DNA from: Parachlamydiaceae bacterium
GTDB taxonomy: Bacteria; Chlamydiota; Chlamydiia; Chlamydiales; Parachlamydiaceae
DNA: 12,867 nt
Reading direction: 5' to 3'
Assembly (NCBI GenBank): GCA_003164155.1
Contig: PLSG01000131.1
Coordinates: 1 to 12,867, forward strand
Part shown: one piece after another, positions 9,501 to 12,867 of the stretch
Layout: each line of letters opens with the position of its first letter
Position numbering within the stretch: position 1 is the first letter of the stretch
Notes under the pieces: model-generated
Told to the model about the DNA's origin: nothing
What the model saw: only the letters and a program-made list of their open reading frames with translations
The model's database searches: none
Program-made: the position numbers and the translations under genes

Positions 9501-10759
9501 TGCCCATACGGCCAGATGCGCCAGTGGCCCTTATGCACATACTCCAGCTCATTCATCACAATGAAGAGCGCAACCTCAAACAGCATTGCACCACAGCCTT
9601 AAAACACAAAATCCACCACGTCGTGGAACAAAGCGCGGGCGATAGCTTGCTTAGATTGGAGCTCAAAGCTCTCAAAGCGCAATTCAATGACCTCAAGAAT
9701 CTTTTCATCACCACTACCAAGGACGACACCTATGCGGCCTATGGAAGAAAAGAAACACACGATTCCGCCAAAGCCGTCATGGAAGCCGTCAAAAAGAAGG
9801 AGCTGGAGCGCTTGCTTGCCTTTATGCGGCGTTCTTCTATCCCTTTGCATTGCCAAAACTTGAGCAGAAAAATCGACGGTGTCTTGGCGCAAAATATTTC
9901 TTTCTTACCCAAGACGATTTCCGTCGCAACCCGGGGATCTGAAATGGCTGAATTGGAGGTGGAGAAAGAAGTTGCCGTGCAAAAAGAAGAGCAGGCTCAA
10001 GTATACGTGCCCAAAGCCCCTATATCTCCTTTTGAAGACTGGGAGAAACACAAAAACCGCATCTTGCAGGCCTCTACTTTTAAAGAAAGCGATATAGCTG
10101 AGCATAGGTTGGCATTGCGGTCGAAGAGTTCAGAAACAAAAAGCGTGCCTGTCTGGTCTATGCGTCAAGTGATGAATCTGACAGATGGACGGTGGGACCT
10201 TTTCGATAGAGATCTTTTAATCTCATACAATCTGCATCCGGCGTACTTTTTGGTTAAGGGGATGCAAGTTAATAGAGGTTTTTTGAGTATCTACCAAGCT
10301 CCTTTACAATACAGACTGATCATCCAGGATAAGCGCGCGAACTCCCTAAAAACCATGGCCATCACCCAGGAAGAGGGTAAAAACTTCTTCAAAATGCTGT
10401 CTGATATGCATAGAGCGCGCGACAGGGCGCGGGAAGAGGAGCGCAAGCAATGGGGCATGCATGATCAACTAGAGCTCTATCTTTATGATAAGCACTTGGG
10501 CATCATCCACCAAACTCCTGGCGGCGACAAGGCGGCGCTCGAGCGCGATGTGCGCTTCCAAAGGCAAAACGTTCAGCTTAACTTCTTGAATGGCGATTTG
10601 CATTATTCCGAAAGAGAGCAGACCATACTTCAAGAGTGGATGGTTGCAGGGGTTAAGCGGCATTTGGCTGACATGCTGGAAAAGTGCATTTTGCTGCATA
10701 AACCGCATAAGCGTACGCAATACGCGCACAGCAACTTAAAGCGCTTATTGTCTAGTTAA
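530..10759 (+). CDS. Giant membrane-anchored DUF3638/DUF3645 ATPase-like protein
   Basis: A 3409-codon frame from TTG; reading from ATG 389 would give 3456 codons but crosses TAA 512-514. Residues 28-52 form a membrane helix after a basic segment, so the bulk probably lies beyond one membrane. A Pro/Ala/Lys linker (about 60-215) follows. A possible cysteine-peptidase-like module has H439, N459 and C554. The middle (about 700-2300) is largely charged and helical, with no family I recognise. The C-terminal core carries LRQDQ (2332-2336), Walker A MGSGKS (2358-2363), DEAD (2496-2499), the DUF3645-like DVDYGFSH (from 2641), GFTGTP (2795-2800), HTIGSDI (2931-2937) and QGVWRMRG (2960-2967), which resemble superfamily 2 helicase/SecA motifs. 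I infer an ATP-driven remodelling, translocation or nucleic-acid role, perhaps host-directed; substrate is unknown. The family call is firm; function and start are not. Disruption by the upstream stop is possible. Confidence 0.85.
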   Translation: MGSFFFAPWDWSIKNVKQLYVQNSKLRAASLAMASLALGILLMPMAVFGYTLRLIGNRGALYAPNASSSTEAPNHFRPPAAASTPPLPSLNGRLKPLVKTERPSPPKPPAKPSPLAGPSAARSPVDISRVVGHVAPTKLTPSVKPPEVPKTPAAAKPVVESKLSAAPAAPAVEMPKKEIAALSQNRPASAAPVKPAVNMPKREIAALSQDRPGRVQAIFEDAQLCQPPATPKMGASDFAPGSVVYVQRPKPLFSRGEKPLRLIPSWEKALETLKEVISAEEVDLQSPLFSSKEIESLSLVRQPYTSFSTTPISKSLLAHVHGDIFISKTGLEGGQAQSALNLMRDFLRRELSSTALTSLSSSPPRQPSCARSALLSLVENGSENCAHLAQASGGGPDQLNKVKTEYQLRMGRFIRENASKSVASAFLHPGGWIGNPQGHALYYEITKQSNEKYSFKVYNTGAGLEYHACLTIDAEERFQPFMEYRDIHPEALLEESFITALIELEHLNKTPSGLETRYMANEIYEKVIPSLGGRHVPPSDKLEAYIVPQHSGTCTWAALMAVAHHHLPETGTSGNFQHFRYQIGLQSLAIFYNENKGGLVADEEARHLLRKSAEHLAKETLGAFKAGKVSLLELQQAYATLSDILLHVEQADRTYLHMHGLDTSVVLEKTKDRFGFVGRMKTTPFLPAEPLQPTHYRALDWDFSKPLHLRTLDVDLQRFGSLMHELYEQRALAATIISHIHCLFDQLPIPTHDKDDFWLNLPPEKRLACMQSICRVSELFIQTVNQMVHSPEKMQENQLCIYKGLAIQHRLMREWARAAGLFQEVAALGMPYKKIVERLLGDRAGSNQEYQITQGDYNFYDSRKKRQFHALLHYFEQIQANNVETDKYLGLESHTFKMDPLEHIDTPAFIFMRQYLCQSAGWERLLKCFPEVAPFPEHIKLVYALGDMTGEIAPPEFCYLKRQALIFDLLFSVKMDVSLPFPNAEDQPLLITSKPMKVESEVYVVTNFCKAKKVDADHYGSSLKDSKLAVALNIVRQKSDLTQRSILSDPTFNDLKVEFPLLSKFQDVEELRDLLCLLCHDRTGGIALARGPDTFRMPKLLAHFSKYLQQLEKPDYQAFFKKLLFEGMVVEVCAADAPFFVPALREFIDKGYAKFKKENKTQAMQFFLNVVCLLESHLKGHALGFAFNVRNEIASLLLHCKDDCVSGQYHQICAASYFPFSAPLAPSDVQTLLSSTIFLRAHPLPKALSDAFLENQIEKALLQGAQGIQKALQQPNLKDSLLHAAINAIFPGKIPKGERWDTTTYFPLCVSESGKYSLHACEGAFYEENCQISVLPEAITTKHAYCAVFSHNRFKAKKVSSSAYTFADERGIPSRIVFDEPAMAIHKQLKHQQGSLQWYEFISADKLPHTLRKFAALNQEEPTALGSLDLIDSYTHWLSLPLEREEKSDFEFKSSAAIYQPVSFAVTPSDAPEILLLDKKSAALTHCLHLTADLGGVKYIASVRRMPTETLPELRLMDIYHAPVVPQNDPRVPPLLSLSTGELLPPPLPYDFFKQIEDIAYVNVWKDPVSAQPVFMELPRLGLQFKVQEIGGQLRARSLQIPGFFIASQQRMRSLADFKNFLVLEDACGEKQKVLIPRRQVDSMKKGTLSTALQLQQAPVDGQNVEAENFLVYDVRDKRLCSDLAEHNLFLAYISLGKKNYVQTVHYLREYAVKPQAYTPAEQQLFRWIQELYVITKDGDPKAWAAYLCAAAQLYVNEKSAARKSRALIEITPQELETQAKYWNKVANRYADYLGLAEYTHTLKLEKREICALLKSFVERGFADVAWIGHLRQLEPDYVLPPSALKAIQHDRLPMERALSSILNMPTQVSESFLLDYTVLSRCIRALKRNENEEKAQKEEKAQKEEKVQKEESVFKRVLRPSKKWFEEHFLYYYNRAKSRDLQVMRELKRELEFSKLAGVVRSSVRKSDAELEGVLNAQASSDDNASIQGLRQFLLCVSHSPARFPTSDMLIAMASGNYNELSNNAHQYTEICEKIWEKLNAFQVAPKTIETRLARISSRGTSSMGSAKSAAVFLYTPVVMRASRALLVKPAIIDALFDQPRERSTQILSEAEGRELKSYLTGFLHAQSDLEVALKKAAQPRYTLKAPSSASVAFPQLMRSYETISMRLKALHTQLMVQKVELYKAGLRSECHILTMANKRQAEPLSGLLSEMQIQATEKVDLTISELLIYFVQKDFAGLQKCNPSLSQVEIKTIFDNITEYLIQQTRRQQIEKSLHTAAEINRHASISNADPVMQELTNRLHRELSVIRANFDLNNYPEFLLFEYCSGLILRQDQVDNLTAMMTPQGNPHLILQMIMGSGKSKVFLPILALKNADGEHLSVVVVPEALYETVTQDMHVQSRGIFQQKMHMLDFDRNTAFTPRKLTDLYNRLESMRTRKEYVIMTNKSLACLALKFKEALSMAGGGTAATPELDENIRLLRQILILFKDKGKAIIDEADSILSSQRDVIFTIGEPESLHKLNRHIAVELYRTLIKAFPTGLAAMTEEGYKKCKAMLVDQFLLHARTQDPHLKEFFGKLTKLDMEGIRIYLSDAAVSEDLLEKLLAPMELSTTSVEGLKSLLGLIRGELNQLLPLTLCKRCDVDYGFSHDASRALATPYVANNTPNETSQFGNPYVLLNYTVQMYLQKGIPVHTLRSHIQRLQHEAQAALSADSSADLKQLAPYHEFIAICGGERDIPFFECTERDFEAITKDLNSSVDRVLDYLRDHVLPKIKIYSQQISMNSQGLVDLFKQTQGFTGTPWNKDTYHDKLKTVLASGTEGQTLIILKKQCEGRLVRLSSAAFPQVITDMLAAHAASHHFKAIIDTGAIFNGIANEKVAEELLKQVKEPIKGICFYQGDACVIWEKGRSRPIPFHESLLRDFERFTYYDQRHTIGSDISQAPFAHAIVTMGKDLMWRDLAQGVWRMRGLESRGQTISLVYPQAVEELIRQVLPIRPDAPVALMHILQLIHHNEERNLKQHCTTALKHKIHHVVEQSAGDSLLRLELKALKAQFNDLKNLFITTTKDDTYAAYGRKETHDSAKAVMEAVKKKELERLLAFMRRSSIPLHCQNLSRKIDGVLAQNISFLPKTISVATRGSEMAELEVEKEVAVQKEEQAQVYVPKAPISPFEDWEKHKNRILQASTFKESDIAEHRLALRSKSSETKSVPVWSMRQVMNLTDGRWDLFDRDLLISYNLHPAYFLVKGMQVNRGFLSIYQAPLQYRLIIQDKRANSLKTMAITQEEGKNFFKMLSDMHRARDRAREEERKQWGMHDQLELYLYDKHLGIIHQTPGGDKAALERDVRFQRQNVQLNFLNGDLHYSEREQTILQEWMVAGVKRHLADMLEKCILLHKPHKRTQYAHSNLKRLLSS
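1037..1165 (+). repeat. Two copies of a 25-residue unit in the Pro/Ala linker
   Basis: PAVEMPKKEIAALSQNRP (1037-1090) recurs as PAVNMPKREIAALSQDRP (1112-1165), a 75-bp period with 15 of 18 residues identical. The DNA has diverged at synonymous sites, so the duplication is not fresh. The unit interrupts an otherwise extended proline-rich linker with a short, possibly helical segment that might be a docking motif. Confidence 0.75.
1706..1714 (+). repeat. G9 homopolymer in coding sequence
   Basis: Nine consecutive G bases encode Ser-Gly-Gly-Gly in the giant gene, about residues 392-396. Further 7-base tracts lie at 780-786 (C), 1525-1531 (G) and 1616-1622 (C), all in the first 1.2 kb of the gene. 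Slippage at any of them would shift the frame and truncate the protein before its ATPase core. Poly-G tracts of this kind switch some chlamydial pmp genes, which is the basis for noting it here. Confidence 0.7.
1841..2197 (+). other. Possible permuted cysteine-peptidase-like module in the giant protein
   Basis: GHALYYEI (H439) is followed about 20 residues later by YNTGAGLEYH (N459, H467), and then by PQHSGTCTW with Q549 five residues before C554. Papain-fold enzymes use Cys, His and Asn/Asp plus an oxyanion-hole Gln/Asn just before the Cys. The local spacing resembles the Cys box (Asn at -5) and the GHY-type His box of ubiquitin-specific proteases, but here the order is His-Asn-Cys, so it would be circularly permuted. 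This is motif-level inference only; the residues may be structural. Confidence 0.3.
6209..6262 (+). repeat. 18-bp tandem repeat, three copies, encoding EKAQKE units
   Basis: Three near-identical 18-bp units (6209-6226, 6227-6244, 6245-6262) differ by one base: GCC to GTC in the third. They encode EKAQKE, EKAQKE and EKVQKE, residues 1894-1911, in a charged and probably helical or coiled segment. Because the period is a multiple of three, copy-number change would preserve the frame and alter only linker length. Confidence 0.9.
7523..9442 (+). other. DUF3638-DUF3645 helicase/SecA-like ATPase core of the giant protein
   Basis: Motifs in order are LRQDQ (2332), a Walker A loop with K2362 and S2363, a motif-Ia-like strand VVVVPEALYE, MTNKSLACLAL, Walker B IIDEADS (D2496, E2497), the DUF3645 signature beginning CDVDYGFSH and continuing ATPY and SQFGNP, GFTGTP (2795), IIDTGAIFNGIANEKVAEEL (from about 2861), YYDQRHTIGSDI ending at 2937, and QGVWRMRG (2960). 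This order matches my recollection of fungal DUF3638 proteins, where RVDYGL, a TGT-type motif and H-x-R-G-T-D occupy the same places. All nucleotide-binding residues expected of an active ATPase are present. The boundaries given are those of the outermost motifs, not of a modelled domain. Confidence 0.75.
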
Positions 10760-10766
10760 CACGCTC

Positions 10767-10786
10767 CGCAATCATCACAGATTGCG
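10767..10786 (+). other. Hairpin directly after the giant gene stop codon
   Basis: CGCAATC-ATCACA-GATTGCG forms a 7-bp stem with a 6-base loop, starting 8 bases after the TAA at 10757-10759. No T-run follows, so it is not a classical intrinsic terminator. It may protect the 3' end of the long mRNA. Confidence 0.5.
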
Positions 10787-10787
10787 C

Positions 10788-10816
10788 TTGACAGATGGCG
10801 TGGCAGCCCTTAAAAA
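10788..10816 (+). promoter_or_regulatory. Candidate promoter of the DUF1254 gene
   Basis: TTGACA (10788-10793) is a perfect -35 hexamer. Seventeen bases later lies TAAAAA (10811-10816), which matches the -10 consensus at four of six positions. Transcription would start near 10823, leaving a leader of about 45 bases that contains the T-run and the strong ribosome binding site of the next gene. Confidence 0.5.
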
Positions 10817-10845
10817 GAAAGTTAATTAATCATGGGCTTTTTTTT
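10805..10845 (+). terminator. Possible weak intrinsic terminator overlapping the DUF1254 leader
   Basis: AGCCC (10805-10809) can pair with GGGCT (10834-10838), followed by T's to 10845. The 24-base A/T-rich loop and 5-bp stem are suboptimal. A competing pairing of TTAAAAAGAAAG (10810-10821) with the T-run is possible. It would stop transcripts from the giant gene, but a transcript starting near 10823 lacks the upstream AGCCC and would escape it. Confidence 0.35.
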
Positions 10846-10854
10846 AACACTTTT

Positions 10855-10860
10855 GGAGGG
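10855..10860 (+). promoter_or_regulatory. Strong ribosome binding site fixing the DUF1254 start
   Basis: GGAGGG sits 7 bases before the ATG at 10868. The alternative in-frame ATG at 10832 lies upstream of this site, has no Shine-Dalgarno of its own and falls within the possible terminator stem, so the shorter protein is preferred. Confidence 0.8.
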
Positions 10861-10867
10861 TTGTGCT

Positions 10868-12292
10868 ATGCAAATTCCTTTGTGGGTTGCCAGATGGTCT
10901 TTCTCGAGGCTGTCTTTGGCAGTCTGTGCGGCAAACTTGTGCTTTTCAGCCGTACAACTAGCCGCCGAGACGCTAAGTGAAACGAAAGCCGAAACTATAG
11001 GCATAGAATCTTATATATTCGGTTATCCGTTGGTTACCATGGACATGACCAAAAGAGTCATGACTAATGCAGTGGCCCCTGGCAACGATAAGGCCCCCAT
11101 GGGTCAGTTTTTCAATGCCCGGATATATCCAAACGCCTCCTTTAATGCGGTGACTGCGCCAAATGTCGATACCCTATATTCTTTTGCCTGGCTCGATCTA
11201 TCCAAAGAACCTTATGTTTTACACCTCCCCGATGAAAAGGCACGCTATTATCTGATGCCCCTTATCAGCGCATGGACCAATGTGTTTCAAGATCCAGGTA
11301 CGCGGACCACGGGGACTGCTGCCGCAGACTATGCCATTACGGGGCCGGCATGGAAAGGCACGCTTCCCTCTGGTTTGAAGGAATTTAAGTCTCCGACTAA
11401 CTTGATCTGGATTCTCGGAAGGACCTACAGCACTGGCACACCAGAAGACTACACTGCCGTACATAAGCTTCAAGAACAATACTCCCTAAAACCGCTTAGC
11501 TTTTTTGGGAAGACATACTCTCCTCCCAGGGGCATCGTCGATGCAAATATCGATATGCATACCTCTGTAAGAGATCAAGTGAATAAGCTCAGCGCTCAGG
11601 AATTTTTCAATAAATTGTCTTTATTGATGGCGGAAAATCCTCCTGCGGCCGAGGATGCCCCTATCGTTGCACGCATGGCCAAGATAGGTATTGTGGCTGG
11701 AAAGAAATTTGACCTCTATGCGCAAGAATCTAAAATAGCTCGTGCTTTGACGCGTGTTCCCAAACTGGCCATCGAGCAGATCATGAACCGCGAAAGCCAG
11801 ACAGATCAGAATGTCAATGGCTGGATTTTTTCATTGGATACGGGCGTATATGGCACTAACTATATGCAAAGGGCTTATGTGGCAGCTATCGGCCTAGGGG
11901 CTAATTTGCCACAAGACGCCGTCTATCCCTATACTGATCAAGATAGCGATAGCAAACCCTTGAATGGGCGGCATAAGTATGTGATCCATTTTGATAAAGG
12001 GGAAACTCCTCCTGGCAACGGCTTTTGGTCGTTGACCATGTATAATGCCAAATTCTTTTTGGTATCTAATTCGCTCAATCGCTACAGTTTAAGTCCTCGG
12101 AATCCTTTGGTATACAATACTGACGGATCCTTAGATCTTTATATTCAAAACGAAAGCCCTGGAAAAGATAAAGAGGCTAATTGGCTGCCGTCCCCAAGGG
12201 ATGTTTTTGTTTTGATGCTGCGGATTTATTGGCCTAAAGAATCTTTGCTGAATGGCAGCTGGAAGCCCCCTTCGGTGCAGATAGCCAAGTGA
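10868..12292 (+). CDS. Secreted DUF1254/DUF1214 domain protein
   Basis: A 474-residue protein. It starts MQIPLWVARWSFSRLSLAV and has a Sec-type signal peptide: R9 and R13, then a hydrophobic stretch to about residue 30 and a likely cleavage around the LAAE segment (33-36). The cysteine at LAVC does not fit a lipobox, so it is probably periplasmic or exported, not a lipoprotein. The N-terminal half is DUF1254-like: ESYIFGYPLV (about 46-55), NVDTLYSFAWLDL (about 99), then RYYLMPLISAWTNVFQDPGT. The C-terminal part is DUF1214-like: NGFWSLTMYNAKFFLV (about 382) through NWLPSP and a final MLRIYWP. The two-domain architecture and length are usual for the family, which is widespread in bacteria and some large DNA viruses and has no agreed biochemical function. 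It appears to have its own promoter, follows the giant gene by 108 bases and converges on argR. Confidence 0.9.
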   Translation: MQIPLWVARWSFSRLSLAVCAANLCFSAVQLAAETLSETKAETIGIESYIFGYPLVTMDMTKRVMTNAVAPGNDKAPMGQFFNARIYPNASFNAVTAPNVDTLYSFAWLDLSKEPYVLHLPDEKARYYLMPLISAWTNVFQDPGTRTTGTAAADYAITGPAWKGTLPSGLKEFKSPTNLIWILGRTYSTGTPEDYTAVHKLQEQYSLKPLSFFGKTYSPPRGIVDANIDMHTSVRDQVNKLSAQEFFNKLSLLMAENPPAAEDAPIVARMAKIGIVAGKKFDLYAQESKIARALTRVPKLAIEQIMNRESQTDQNVNGWIFSLDTGVYGTNYMQRAYVAAIGLGANLPQDAVYPYTDQDSDSKPLNGRHKYVIHFDKGETPPGNGFWSLTMYNAKFFLVSNSLNRYSLSPRNPLVYNTDGSLDLYIQNESPGKDKEANWLPSPRDVFVLMLRIYWPKESLLNGSWKPPSVQIAK

Positions 12293-12327
12293 TAGGGAGT
12301 TGCAAGTGCCTAAAGAGATAACTACTT
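12293..12327. other. Short convergent spacer between the DUF1254 gene and argR
   Basis: Thirty-five bases separate the two stop codons. CTAAA (12310-12314) and TTTAG (12327-12331) could form a weak stem extending into the argR stop, but there is no T-run on either strand. I do not call a terminator here. Confidence 0.4.
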
Positions 12328-12801
12328 TTAGCAGACGCACAATAAATTTTTGATCTTTTCGAATAAGCTATCGATATTTTTCACTGATTTAGGCGCCACA
12401 AATATGGTGTCGTCGCCGGCGATGGTGCCTAATATTTCAGTGGAAATTTGAGCGTAGTCGAGGAGACGTGCGACCATGGAAGCTGAGCCTGGACTTGTGA
12501 AGATGATCACCAACGTTTCATTGGCAACCACATCGAGGATTAGATTGCGAATAGGCGTATCCATGGAAGGAGGCGCTGGCTCTCTGGGCAGCGAATAAAT
12601 CGTTTGCCCTTTGGCATTGACCACTTTGATCGCGCCGATTTTGCGCAGCAGCCGCGATACCTTGGATTGATTTATCTCATAGCCTAGCTTTTCTAAAGCT
12701 ATACAAATGCTGTCTTGGGTGCTGGCTTCCCTCTCTAAGAGCAGTTTACGCAAAGCCTCATCTAGTAGGTGCGTGTCAGAATTTCCTGTTTTTGAGCTCA
12801 T
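12328..12801 (-). CDS. argR: Arginine repressor ArgR
   Basis: A 157-residue protein, the normal length for the ArgR/AhrC family. Residues 1-72 form the winged helix-turn-helix: the recognition-helix motif NQSKVSRLLRKIGAIKV (44-60) is followed by NAKGQTIYSLP. Residues about 82-157 form the hexamerisation and arginine-binding core, with TSPGSASMVARLLD (102-115) and the hallmark GTIAGDDTIF (125-134); D130 and D131 correspond to the paired aspartates that bind arginine. In ArgR-family proteins arginine binding drives operator binding and repression of arginine biosynthesis or uptake genes. The ATG has AGGAA five bases upstream. No arginine gene is visible here; its targets or partner, such as the arginine/glutamine transporter genes next to argR in some chlamydiae, would lie beyond 12867. 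The unusual LLCVC tail carries two cysteines. Confidence 0.95.
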   Translation of the reverse strand: MSSKTGNSDTHLLDEALRKLLLEREASTQDSICIALEKLGYEINQSKVSRLLRKIGAIKVVNAKGQTIYSLPREPAPPSMDTPIRNLILDVVANETLVIIFTSPGSASMVARLLDYAQISTEILGTIAGDDTIFVAPKSVKNIDSLFEKIKNLLCVC

Positions 12802-12806
12802 AGCGG

Positions 12807-12811
12807 TTCCT
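12807..12811 (-). promoter_or_regulatory. Ribosome binding site of argR
   Basis: On the minus strand AGGAA lies five bases before the ATG (12799-12801). The remaining upstream sequence to 12867 shows no convincing -35/-10 pair, so the promoter may lie outside the window. Confidence 0.6.
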
Positions 12812-12867
12812 GTAGGCAGAGTGAAGAATAGGTTGTTTTCAGCCTCAATTTTGATGCTTACAGTGTA

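Noticed and set aside
10832..10867. N-terminal extension of the DUF1254 protein to the ATG at 10832
   Set aside because: The GGAGGG site lies downstream of that ATG and is ideally placed for ATG 10868, which also gives a standard signal peptide.
10905..10960. Lipoprotein signal in the DUF1254 protein (LAVC)
   Set aside because: The residue before the cysteine is Val, not Gly/Ala/Ser, and a normal signal-peptidase I region follows.
12822..12841. Possible ARG box upstream of argR (TGAA ... TTCA)
   Set aside because: The outer half-sites match but the spacing is about six bases too long and the inner bases do not fit the ARG box.

Overview
The window looks like part of the chromosome of an intracellular bacterium, most likely a Chlamydiota member of the amoeba-associated ('environmental') type. 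This is inferred from three things: a giant DUF3638/DUF3645 ATPase-type protein (a family first described from eukaryotes and, as I recall, also found in amoeba-associated bacteria), a DUF1254/DUF1214 envelope protein, and an ArgR repressor. Base composition is moderate (high-forties percent GC by eye in genes, clearly AT-richer in the left intergenic region). A Legionella-like host-associated gammaproteobacterium is the main alternative. No rRNA, tRNA, IS element, phage gene or CRISPR array was recognised.

Layout. Positions 1-322 hold no convincing gene, only inverted and direct repeats. A near-consensus sigma70-type promoter (323-351) and a ribosome binding site lead into a 41-codon reading frame (389-514). 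It ends at a TAA that lies in the same frame as a 3409-codon giant gene (530-10759), for which only a weak TTG start with no Shine-Dalgarno is available. The simplest reading is that 389-10759 was one gene of 3456 codons, now interrupted by one nonsense codon or base-call error near its 5' end. The giant protein has an N-terminal membrane segment, a Pro/Ala-rich linker, a possible cysteine-peptidase-like module, a very long mostly helical middle, and a C-terminal helicase/SecA-like ATPase core of the DUF3638-DUF3645 type with its motifs intact. Long G/C homopolymers and an 18-bp tandem repeat within it are candidate sites of length variation.

A short spacer (10760-10867) holds a hairpin, a perfect -35 hexamer with a plausible -10, and a possible terminator overlapping the leader of the next gene. 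The DUF1254/DUF1214 protein (10868-12292) starts from a strong Shine-Dalgarno and carries a signal peptide. It converges on argR (minus strand, 12328-12801), the arginine-responsive repressor.

The three genes do not form an obvious pathway. The giant gene and the DUF1254 gene appear to have separate promoters, and argR is transcribed toward them. The most interesting item is the giant protein: a membrane-tethered, eukaryote-affiliated ATPase with a possible peptidase module, and a broken or unusually initiated 5' end.
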